Shown: positions 18,183 through 25,743 of the stretch, piece after piece
Position numbering within the stretch: the stretch's first letter is position 1
Layout: each line of letters opens with the position of its first letter
Origin: Candidatus Liptonbacteria bacterium
Lineage (GTDB): Bacteria > Patescibacteriota > Minisyncoccia > UBA6257 > 2-01-FULL-56-20
Assembly (NCBI GenBank): GCA_016204355.1
Contig: JACQKT010000010.1
Location: 1 to 41,691, forward strand
Length of the DNA stretch: 41,691 nt
Direction: 5' to 3'
Position numbers and translations under genes: made by a program
Notes under the pieces: generated by a model
Database searches by the model: none
The model's input: only the letters and a program-made list of their open reading frames with translations
What the model was told of the DNA's origin: nothing

Positions 18183-19903
18183 ATTCTGAAACGAAAGTAT
18201 GTAAAAACTGCAAAGCCCCGTTTGCAATAGACGCTCAAGACCTCGATTTTTACAAAAAATTCGATGTTCCGGCGCCTTTAATATGTTTGCTTTGCCGGGC
18301 CCAGCGTAGACTTATGTTCCGCAACGAGCGCGTGTTTTACAAGCGGCCGTGCGATAAGTGCAAGCATAGCGTGATTTCAATGTACAGTCCGAACAAAATC
18401 TATCCGGTTTGGTGCTACGAATGCTGGTTTGCCGACGATTGGGATGCCACGGAATACGGCCAGGATTACGACCCTAAAATTTCTTTTCTGGAACAAGTCC
18501 GCAAGGTGTATCAAAAAGTTCCCAAAGTGGCGTTGATTTATGTTCGCAGTGTCAATTCCGAATACGTGAATATTTCGGCGGACAACAAGGATTGCTACAT
18601 GCTTGTGGAATCATCCAACAACGAAAGCTGTATCCATTCGTACTGGGTTCAGCAGTGCCGCGATTCGGTAGACCTTTCGTTTTCCCATCAAACAGAATTG
18701 GCCTATGACAGCGACGACTGCTATAACGGCTACAAACTTCTTTACAGCAAAGGATGCCACGATTGCCGCGATTCGTATTTTCTTTACGACTGCAGGGGAT
18801 GCAGCGACTGCATCGGCTGCACCAACCTGCGCAATCGCCAATACTATGTTTTCAACAAACCTCTGGGCAAAGAAATGTACGAGAAATTTTTAGCGGAAGC
18901 GCGCCTCGACATGGCGAGCGGGGTTGAAACGATGCGCAAAAAATTTGATGAGTTTATTGCCGGTCAGCCGAGGAAATACGCGGAAATCGTGAATGCCCCC
19001 AGTTCGTCCGGAGGATACATCGCCGATGCCAAGAATTGCCGCGAATGTTTCCATTGTTACGATGCCGAAGACTGCGCGTACGGAGAACACGTTTGGAGAA
19101 GCGCGAAAGATTGCATGGATGTCAGCACTGCGGGCCGTAACGCGAACATGATATATAATTCCATCAACACCGGCATCGACGTATCGAATCTTATCTGTTG
19201 CGCGCAAGGATGGAGTTCCACATTTCTCGAGTACTCCTTAAATTGTTTTAATTCCAACCATTGCTTTGGTTCGGCGGGATTGCGCAAGAAAGATTATTGT
19301 ATTTTGAACAAACAATATTCGAAAGAAGAATATGAGAAGTTGCGGGGGAGTATCGTAAGCGAGATGAGGGCGAAAGGAAAATATGGCGAGTTCTTCCCGT
19401 CTTCGTTGAGTCCTTTCGGGTATAACGAAACAGTTGCGCAGGAACAGTTTCCTCTCACAAAAGAAAAGGCCGCGGAGTTCGGATTCGGCTGGGAAGAATA
19501 TCCGCGAGGCACATATGGAAAAGAAACGGCGCAATGGAAAGACATTCCGGATTCAATACGGGATTTTCACACCGCCGACATAAACAAAGAAATTTTTGTC
19601 TGCGCGAACTGCAAGAAAAACTACCGCATTATTCCAGCGGAATTGCAGTTTTATCAGCGGTTGGATATACCGCTCCCGAGAGTTTGCCCCGATTGCCGGC
19701 ATGACCGGCGTATGGCCGCGCGTGGCCCGGCCAGGCTTTTTGATTCGCAGCAATGCCGGTGCGATTATCAAATATCGCAAAATACCGCAATACACAGCCA
19801 TCATCCAGAGGGCAGATGTCCGAACTTTTTTCGTTCGAATTACCGCCCAGATGCCTCAGAGATTTTGTATTGCGAGGCCTGTTACAACGCCGAAGTGGCG
19901 TAA
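18179..19903 (+). CDS. Cysteine-rich zinc-ribbon family protein, paralog 5 (unknown function)
   Basis: CKNCKAPFAIDAQDLDFYKKFDVPAPLICLLC; many CxxC; C-terminal YCEACYNAEVA; ATGA overlap with the pgk stop (18179-18182). Confidence 0.92.
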   Translation: MNSETKVCKNCKAPFAIDAQDLDFYKKFDVPAPLICLLCRAQRRLMFRNERVFYKRPCDKCKHSVISMYSPNKIYPVWCYECWFADDWDATEYGQDYDPKISFLEQVRKVYQKVPKVALIYVRSVNSEYVNISADNKDCYMLVESSNNESCIHSYWVQQCRDSVDLSFSHQTELAYDSDDCYNGYKLLYSKGCHDCRDSYFLYDCRGCSDCIGCTNLRNRQYYVFNKPLGKEMYEKFLAEARLDMASGVETMRKKFDEFIAGQPRKYAEIVNAPSSSGGYIADAKNCRECFHCYDAEDCAYGEHVWRSAKDCMDVSTAGRNANMIYNSINTGIDVSNLICCAQGWSSTFLEYSLNCFNSNHCFGSAGLRKKDYCILNKQYSKEEYEKLRGSIVSEMRAKGKYGEFFPSSLSPFGYNETVAQEQFPLTKEKAAEFGFGWEEYPRGTYGKETAQWKDIPDSIRDFHTADINKEIFVCANCKKNYRIIPAELQFYQRLDIPLPRVCPDCRHDRRMAARGPARLFDSQQCRCDYQISQNTAIHSHHPEGRCPNFFRSNYRPDASEILYCEACYNAEVA

Positions 19904-19911
19904 TTTACGCA

Positions 19912-21717
19912 ATGAACTCCGAAACCCATTCAACAGACTCAGTGCAAGCCTGCCAGAGTTGCAAACAAAACTTCATCGTTGAACCAGAAGACTTCGAATT
20001 CTACAAAAAAATAGACGTCCCGCCGCCGACTTGGTGCCCGCTTTGTCGCAATATGAGGCGCGAAGCTTGGAGAGAAAGTCATTTATTGTATCGCAATACC
20101 TGTAAATTATGCGGCAAGTCCGTTGTCGGCATTCATCCGGCAGAAGACCGGTTTGTCGTCTATTGCCGCGAGTGTTGGTATTCGGACAAATGGGATTCAT
20201 TGGATTACGGGCTGGATTATGATTTCAACAAACCATTTTTTCTGCAATACCGGGAACTTATGGAAGCTGTTCCAAGGCCGGCAATGACCGGCACAAGCAT
20301 CGTAAACAGCGATTTTTCACACGCCTGCGTAAGTTGCAAAAACTGCTATTACACTTTTTGGAGTTTATTTTCCGAAGATTCACAAAATTGCTTCGCGCTC
20401 CTTTTTTCGCGGAACGCATATGATTCCTACGTCACGGATAATTCAGACCATGCTTACGAAACACTTCACTGCAATCGCTTGTATAAAGTGCGTTTCGGAT
20501 ATTTCGCCGATAATTGTTTTGATTCCTCTTTTTTATTTGATTGCGTGGGGTGCTCCGATTGTTTTGGCTGCGTCAATATCCGCAAGCAAAAATATTGTAT
20601 TTTCAATAAAAAACTCTCCAAAGACGAATATTTGAAACAAATGGAATATTGGGACTTGGGAAGTTACAAACGGCTCGAAGAAGCCAAAGAAAAATTTCGC
20701 GCCCTCTATCTTTCTCTTCCGCGTCGCTACGCCCATATTATCAATAGCCAGAACGTTACCGGCGACATAATAAGGGATTCGAAAAATTGTAAATCATGTT
20801 TTTCTGCGCTTGATGACGTTCAAAATTGTAAATATCTTTTTTTCGGCGGTTTAAGTCTCAAAGACAGCTACGATGTAACCGGCGGGGGAGACATGTCGGA
20901 GCTTATGTACGAAATCTTCGGAGTCACGCGTTCGCAGCGGGTTTTTTTATCCGCTGGCGGAGGAAATTCGCAAGATGCCGCCTACTGCAATTGGATCGAG
21001 AATTCGTCCATGCTTTTTGGATGCATACGCTTAAAAAACAAAAAGTACTGTATTTTGAACAAGCAATACGCAAAAGAGGAATATGAAAATCTGCTTCCGA
21101 AAATAAAAAAGCATATGGACGAAATGCCCTATATGGACAAAAAGGGCAGGGTATACAAATACGGCGAATTCTTTCCAACGGAACTTTCGGCTTATCCATT
21201 CAATGATTCGTGGGCGTTCACTTTCAGCCCGAAAACCAAAGAAGAAGTGATTTCGGAGGGATGGAAATGGCGCGAACCGCAAGAACACTCCTATAAAATT
21301 TCTTTGGAACCGGAAAATCTACCTGACCATATTCGCGACGTTTCCGACGATGTTTTGAAAGAAATAATAGGCTGTATTCACAAAGGCGGGTGCAATGAAC
21401 GATGCACTTCAGCTTTCCGGCTTACTTCGGAAGAATTGGCGTTTTATCGCAAAATGAATGTTGCCCTGCCACGTTTGTGTCCAAATTGCAGATATTCCCA
21501 GCGTTTGCAATGGCGAAATGGCTATAATTTGTGGAGACGAAGCTGTATGTGCGAAGGAAAACAAAGCACAAATGGTAAATCGCGAATGTCATATACAAAT
21601 ACATCGGTTCACTTTCACGGCGACGGTTCCTGCCCGAGCGAATTTGAAACAACTTTTTCTCCGGAGAAACCGGAAATAATTTACTGCGACCAGTGCTATA
21701 AAGCGGAATTTCTATGA
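19912..21717 (+). CDS. Cysteine-rich zinc-ribbon family protein, paralog 6 (unknown function)
   Basis: Start trimmed from 19753 to MNSETHSTDSVQACQSCKQNF; C-terminal CPNCRYSQRLQWRNGYNLWRRSC and YCDQCYKAEFL. Confidence 0.88.
   Translation: MNSETHSTDSVQACQSCKQNFIVEPEDFEFYKKIDVPPPTWCPLCRNMRREAWRESHLLYRNTCKLCGKSVVGIHPAEDRFVVYCRECWYSDKWDSLDYGLDYDFNKPFFLQYRELMEAVPRPAMTGTSIVNSDFSHACVSCKNCYYTFWSLFSEDSQNCFALLFSRNAYDSYVTDNSDHAYETLHCNRLYKVRFGYFADNCFDSSFLFDCVGCSDCFGCVNIRKQKYCIFNKKLSKDEYLKQMEYWDLGSYKRLEEAKEKFRALYLSLPRRYAHIINSQNVTGDIIRDSKNCKSCFSALDDVQNCKYLFFGGLSLKDSYDVTGGGDMSELMYEIFGVTRSQRVFLSAGGGNSQDAAYCNWIENSSMLFGCIRLKNKKYCILNKQYAKEEYENLLPKIKKHMDEMPYMDKKGRVYKYGEFFPTELSAYPFNDSWAFTFSPKTKEEVISEGWKWREPQEHSYKISLEPENLPDHIRDVSDDVLKEIIGCIHKGGCNERCTSAFRLTSEELAFYRKMNVALPRLCPNCRYSQRLQWRNGYNLWRRSCMCEGKQSTNGKSRMSYTNTSVHFHGDGSCPSEFETTFSPEKPEIIYCDQCYKAEFL
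21064..21170 (+). repeat. 107-bp direct repeat, copy 2 (identical to 10364-10470)
   Basis: See copy 1; offset exactly 10,700 bp. Confidence 0.93.
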
Positions 21718-21822
21718 ATATATTTTGGCGCCTGAAAAGATACAAAATTTTGTTTTTAATGCTGCTGAAATCGGCAATTTTCCGGATTAAAGTACAAATT
21801 CGTAAAATAAAAGACAATGTAA

Positions 21823-21828
21823 TATAAT
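21823..21828 (+). promoter_or_regulatory. -10 box TATAAT 9 nt upstream of ATG 21838
   Basis: gtaaTATAATcagccaatcATGgca. Confidence 0.5.
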
Positions 21829-21837
21829 CAGCCAATC

Positions 21838-22410
21838 ATGGCAAAAGACCTCGAAATAAATATAGCGGAAGCGGACCTCGTTTTTTTCGATACGGAAACT
21901 ACAGGGTTCGATCTGAAAAAAGAAATTATCGAAATCGGACTTGTAAAAGCCAAGGCGAAAACTTTCGAGGTAATCGAGGAATGTGACATAAAAATAAAGC
22001 CGGAGCGCCTTGAGGACGCCGACCAAGATTCTTTGGGGATAGTAGGATACGACCCCGAAGAATGGGCAAGGGACGGAGTAGACTTGAAAACCGGCCTTGA
22101 AAAATTTTTATCGTACACCGACGGTGTCATACTTGTTGGACATAACATCGCTTTCGACTGGATGCATGTCCGAAAGGCGCTTGAGCAATGCGGATTGAGC
22201 CCGAATTATTATTACAAAGGACTCGATACTTTCTCGCTCGGGTGGCAAAAACTTGCCGGCAAACCAGAATTGTCTCATGTATCGCTTTTGGAATTAACAA
22301 AATATTTTGGGCTTGAGCAGGGCAGGGCACACAGAGCTATTGATGACGCGAGAACGACTTACAAAGTTTTTCTGAAGCTTTTGAAAGAGCCGGAGAACCG
22401 CACTTTCTAG
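21838..22410 (+). CDS. DnaQ-like 3'-5' exonuclease (DEDDh)
   Basis: VFFDTETTGFDLKKEIIEIG (ExoI); VGHNIAFDWMHV (ExoII); HRAIDDARTTYKVF (ExoIII). Confidence 0.88.
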   Translation: MAKDLEINIAEADLVFFDTETTGFDLKKEIIEIGLVKAKAKTFEVIEECDIKIKPERLEDADQDSLGIVGYDPEEWARDGVDLKTGLEKFLSYTDGVILVGHNIAFDWMHVRKALEQCGLSPNYYYKGLDTFSLGWQKLAGKPELSHVSLLELTKYFGLEQGRAHRAIDDARTTYKVFLKLLKEPENRTF

Positions 22411-22411
22411 C

Positions 22412-23029
22412 ATGAGTTCTTCGGGCGGAAATAAATTTTATGCCTATTTCGTGCCGCGGACCGGGAAGAACGGAATCGCGGGCAATTGGGAAGACTGCAA
22501 AAAAATAGTTTCGGGAGAAGAAGGCGCGCGATACAAAGGATTCAAAACGAAGGAGGAAGCGGGAAAATGGCTGAAGCTGGGTGCGAATTACGAAATTAAG
22601 ATATTGAAGAAGCCGCAGCCGGGAATTTATTTCGACGCTGGAACGGGCAGGGGAAAGGGAGTTGAGATAAGCGTTACTGATGAAAAAGGCAAAAATCTTT
22701 TGCATAAGTCCGTTCCGAAAGAACTTTTGAACAAATTCGGAAAATATCTTCTCGATTCTTCGGCAACGAACAATTACGGCGAATTGCTTGCGATGTATCA
22801 TGCGCTCGAGATAGCCGGGAAAAAGAAAATTAAAAAAGTGTTCGGCGACAGCAAGCTTGTTATCGACTATTGGTCCAAATGGACAATCAAGAGAAAAGAA
22901 TTGCTGGAAGAAACAGTGGAATTAGCGGAGCGAGTCTCTCGTCTCCGAAGCGATTTTGAAAAAAGAGGAGGAAAAGTGAAAAGAATTTCCGGCGACGACA
23001 ATCCGGCGGATTTGGGGTTTCATAAATAA
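22412..23029 (+). CDS. RNase H-like protein with N-terminal RNaseH1_N/caulimovirus VI-type domain
   Basis: KFYAYFVPRTGKNGIAGNWEDCKKIVSGEEGARYKGFKTKEEAGKWL; RNase H part YFDAGTGRGKGVEI...NNYGELLAMYHAL...KKVFGDSKLVIDYWSKW. Confidence 0.82.
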   Translation: MSSSGGNKFYAYFVPRTGKNGIAGNWEDCKKIVSGEEGARYKGFKTKEEAGKWLKLGANYEIKILKKPQPGIYFDAGTGRGKGVEISVTDEKGKNLLHKSVPKELLNKFGKYLLDSSATNNYGELLAMYHALEIAGKKKIKKVFGDSKLVIDYWSKWTIKRKELLEETVELAERVSRLRSDFEKRGGKVKRISGDDNPADLGFHK

Positions 23030-23041
23030 TTCGTGATTCGT

Positions 23042-23070
23042 TTGACATTTTTATTATTTTGTGTTAAAAG
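23042..23070 (+). promoter_or_regulatory. Sigma-70-type promoter for 23109 CDS
   Basis: TTGACA (23042-23047), 17-bp spacer, TAAAAG (23065-23070); RBS aaggag upstream of the ATG. Confidence 0.6.
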
Positions 23071-23108
23071 AAAAGCTGCAACATATAACTTAAATAAAGG
23101 AGCTTCAC

Positions 23109-23531
23109 ATGAATAGCTACGCAGTTATGCCGTTTGTTCTCGCAACGATAAGCGCGCTGGGTTTTTCCTGGCCGCTTGTTTCGAAAGCCGCGCAACTTAC
23201 TCCGATAATGACGGCAATCATGTATGTGATTGGTACGGCCGTTGCTGTTGGGGCAGGAAGCCAGTTTTTCGAGTTCGGAGCAGTGCCCTCGACGAAAGCA
23301 GTTTTTCTGGGAATAGTCGCCGGCCTGCTCAATGGCGTGGCGATGATTTCCTACAGCATGCTCATAAGCAATAACGAAAAGTGGGACATGAGCGTCTATC
23401 TGCCGCTGGTCATCGGACTCATGCTCATCTTCATTACTCTCGGCGGCATATTCTTCTTTAAGGAGGCAGCTACGTATAGCAAGATGGCGGGCATCGTCGC
23501 TATTCTCATAGGCGTCTACCTGCTTCGCTAG
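23109..23531 (+). CDS. EamA/small drug-metabolite transporter-like membrane protein (half-size)
   Basis: 140 aa, about 5 hydrophobic segments; ends GGIFFFKEAATYSKMAGIVAILIGVYLLR, as in EamA/DMT half-domains. Confidence 0.72.
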   Translation: MNSYAVMPFVLATISALGFSWPLVSKAAQLTPIMTAIMYVIGTAVAVGAGSQFFEFGAVPSTKAVFLGIVAGLLNGVAMISYSMLISNNEKWDMSVYLPLVIGLMLIFITLGGIFFFKEAATYSKMAGIVAILIGVYLLR

Positions 23532-23554
23532 CGAAGCCTTCCTCCCTATTCGCT

Positions 23555-23583
23555 CAAAGGCGGTCTCGCGGCCGCCTTTTTTT
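23555..23583 (+). terminator. Intrinsic terminator
   Basis: AAAGGCGG tctcgcgg CCGCCTTT followed by T-run. Confidence 0.75.
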
Positions 23584-23620
23584 ATTTGATTTTTTCCCGA
23601 AATTGTTGTAGTATTCCTCT

Positions 23621-23992
23621 GTCGGTAATCCAGGTAATCGGTCCGATGTTACATCGGACAGGAAAGTCCGGACACCACCGTAGCACATAAAGAAATTTAT
23701 GTGCTCGGAAGCGTACGGGTTAACAACCCGCCGCAGCAATGCGAGAGGTGCGAGCAGAAACGTCCATTCCCGAAAGGAAATGGAGGACCCGATCCCAAGC
23801 TAGACGGTCCAGCTCCGCGATAGGGATAAAAAGCGGAGATGAAACGGCTAAATCCTTACAGGGTGCAAGGCCGAGCCTCGAAGCAATTCGGGGAGCGCCG
23901 CTAGAGTCCGAGAGCAATCGAGGACCCAGATAGATGATTGCCCTGTCCGCAGAAATGCGGACACGACAGAATCCGGCTTACGGGTTGCCGAC
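23621..23992 (+). ncRNA. rnpB: RNase P RNA (bacterial type A-like)
   Basis: Conserved core GGACAGGAAAGTCCGGACACC near the 5' end and GACAGAATCCGGCTTAC near the 3' end; P1 pairing GTCGGTAATCC/GGGTTGCCGAC; GGGTGCAAGGCCGAGCC. Confidence 0.93.
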
Positions 23993-24000
23993 AAAATAAA

Positions 24001-24028
24001 AATCCCGATGTACATCGGGATTTTTATT
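24001..24028 (+). terminator. Intrinsic terminator of rnpB
   Basis: Perfect palindrome AATCCCGATGTACATCGGGATT followed by TTTATTTT. Confidence 0.85.
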
Positions 24029-24509
24029 TTAATGAAAGCAAAATGGAATGTTCTTCTTTCGGCGGCAATCCCAGCCCTTTTATGATTACGGACGTATACC
24101 ATCTGCGCCAGTTGTTGCGGTTTTCCCGAATCATTCGTTTAGCTATCTCTTTCTGCAATTCGCAGTCGTAAATGGCTTCCTCCACCGAAGAACCATCGGA
24201 GATAAGGTCGTATTTTAAGGCGTATTCCTCGAATGTGCTCATTTGGAACTGCAGGCATCCGAAAGAATGCAAACCGTTATGGTCGAGGACCTTGATATCG
24301 GTTTTCCCTTCGGATTCCAAAAGAACCAATTTTCTTATCCAATAATCCAAAGGTGATTCGTCTTCGAAAGCCACGATCGGTTTGGATGAATATATTGCTG
24401 GAGTGGAGGCGGCTGTGTTCGGCATCTGAACAACGGCTGTGCTGTTGCTTGAAACCATACTTACCAATGCCAATCCCGCTGTCAGCGCTTTTATTGCCAG
24501 TGTTTGCAT
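24024..24509 (-). CDS. Secreted lysozyme-like/lytic transglycosylase-like protein
   Basis: Signal peptide-like N-terminus (MQTLAIKALTAGLALVSMVSSNS); KLVLLESEG...GLHSFGCLQFQMSTFEEYA, SLT/lysozyme-like Glu and GxxQF pattern. Confidence 0.65.
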   Translation of the reverse strand: MQTLAIKALTAGLALVSMVSSNSTAVVQMPNTAASTPAIYSSKPIVAFEDESPLDYWIRKLVLLESEGKTDIKVLDHNGLHSFGCLQFQMSTFEEYALKYDLISDGSSVEEAIYDCELQKEIAKRMIRENRNNWRRWYTSVIIKGLGLPPKEEHSILLSLK

Positions 24510-24613
24510 AATCAGTGGCTATTAGCTGCCACCGGAACTTACGTTTCAGCGATGGGCTAAATAAAAAACCCGCACTTAGCGAGCCTAGTAAAAAGCCTAT
24601 TCAATTCGATGAC

Positions 24614-24642
24614 AGTTTAGCATTCGGCAGAAAAATTGTCAA
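24614..24642 (-). promoter_or_regulatory. Sigma-70-type promoter for the 24509 minus-strand gene
   Basis: Minus strand TTGACA (24642-24637), 17-bp spacer, TAAACT (24619-24614). Confidence 0.65.
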
Positions 24643-24702
24643 CATTTAACCTGGAAAACGTTGAAAAACCTGCATTTTTGGGTATTATGATGCTAATAGG
24701 AG

Positions 24703-25281
24703 ATGAAAAGGAAAAAACTAACGGAAAAATTCTTCGATCGTCCCACCTTGGCGGTAGCCAAGGACATTCTTGGCAAATTTATCGTCCGTAAGTGGCGGGG
24801 GAAAGAGATCGCCCTAATGGTAACCGAAGTCGAGGCATATGACGGGCATAAAGACAGGGCTTCGCACGCGAGCAGGGGAATGACCGGGCGGAACAGGCCG
24901 ATGTTCGGCAAGCCGGGCCATTGGTATGTTTATTTCACTTACGGGATGCACTGGCTTATCAATATCGTTACCCGCGAAGCTGGATATCCGGCGGCGGTTC
25001 TGATAAGAGGCGGATTGGGCAAGGGAAAGAACGGCGAAGTCATAAAATTAAACGGACCTGCCAGATTGGCGAAGTTTTTGAAAGTTGGAGGAAAATTCAG
25101 CGGTTTGCCGTCTTCGGAAAAAACCGGTTTATGGTTGGAAGACAGGCGTTCGTCCCGAGGACTCAGCCCCGAGGGAGGAATTAAAATCCCCGCCTCAAAA
25201 ATAAAAAAAGGCCCGCGAGTCGGTGTTGCTTACGCGGGACCGTATTGGGCTAAACGGCACTGGAGGTTTTGGACTGACTAG
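24703..25281 (+). CDS. 3-methyladenine DNA glycosylase (AAG/MPG family)
   Basis: FFDRPTLAVAKDILGKFIV; VTEVEAYDGHKDRASHASRGMTGRNRPMFGKPGHWYVYFTYGMHWLINIVT; AVLIRGG. Confidence 0.94.
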   Translation: MKRKKLTEKFFDRPTLAVAKDILGKFIVRKWRGKEIALMVTEVEAYDGHKDRASHASRGMTGRNRPMFGKPGHWYVYFTYGMHWLINIVTREAGYPAAVLIRGGLGKGKNGEVIKLNGPARLAKFLKVGGKFSGLPSSEKTGLWLEDRRSSRGLSPEGGIKIPASKIKKGPRVGVAYAGPYWAKRHWRFWTD

Positions 25282-25724
25282 GTAACGTTATGTGTGTTTA
25301 TTTTCTCGGCTACTCCTAGTTTTCGAAGAACATACAATATGCCTGCGAAGATAACGGCAGTTGTCGCGGCGAATTCAAGGAATCCGATACCGGCGAATGC
25401 TCCCACTGCGGCTGTCGCCCAGACAACGGCTGCGGTTGTAAGTCCGTGAACTCTTTCCTCGGTTTTCAAAATTATGCCTGCTCCGAGAAAGCCGATGCCG
25501 ACCACGATGTTGGCCAATATTGCCAAAGCCGCACCCGAACTCTCGGGGGCTACGAGGCGTGGAGCTACTAAGGCCATCATTGCGAAAAGCGACGCGCCTC
25601 CCGAAACCATCAGCGAAGTGCGTATGCCAGCTTCCTTGCCGGCGAGTTCACGTTCCAGTCCCATTAGCGCGCCCAAAGCCAAAGCGGCCCCGAAGTTAAT
25701 CAGCATTTGTGAAAAGTCCATCAT
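25278..25724 (-). CDS. MgtC/SapB family membrane protein
   Basis: GALMGLERELAGKEAGIRTSLMVSGGASLFAMM; GIGFLGAGIILKTEERVHGLTTAAVVWATAAVG. Confidence 0.92.
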   Translation of the reverse strand: MMDFSQMLINFGAALALGALMGLERELAGKEAGIRTSLMVSGGASLFAMMALVAPRLVAPESSGAALAILANIVVGIGFLGAGIILKTEERVHGLTTAAVVWATAAVGAFAGIGFLEFAATTAVIFAGILYVLRKLGVAEKINTHNVT

Positions 25725-25731
25725 TGATTTA

Positions 25732-25738
25732 TATTATA
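25732..25738. promoter_or_regulatory. Overlapping divergent -10 boxes for mgtC-like (-) and aspS (+)
   Basis: Plus TATTAT (25732-25737), 6 nt before aspS ATG; minus TATAAT (25738-25733), 8 nt before mgtC-like ATG. Confidence 0.5.
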
Positions 25739-25743
25739 GCATA

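Noticed and set aside
19753-19911. N-terminal extension of paralog 6 overlapping paralog 5
   Set aside because: The other five paralogs start a few residues before the first CxxC; ATG 19912 fits, and the extension is out-of-frame translation of paralog 5.
23554-23933. Small ORFs on both strands over 23554-23933 (e.g. 23720..23917, 23739..23933)
   Set aside because: They lie within RNase P RNA or its upstream terminator, so they are not likely coding.
24510-24607. Known riboswitch class (cobalamin, based on GCCACTG; ydaO/c-di-AMP based on gene type)
   Set aside because: Only short fragments match; the remaining conserved elements are not visible, so it is kept only as an unassigned structured leader.
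23030-24702. tRNA genes in intergenic regions
   Set aside because: No cloverleaf with GGTTCGAATCC-type T-arm was recognised in any intergenic region read; a tRNAscan-SE run would be needed to be certain.
25474-25743. N-terminal extension of the aspS ORF in the ORF track (MPAPRKPMPTTM...)
   Set aside because: It is antisense to the mgtC-like gene and low complexity; AspRS homology starts at MRTLSSEIVEK (25744).
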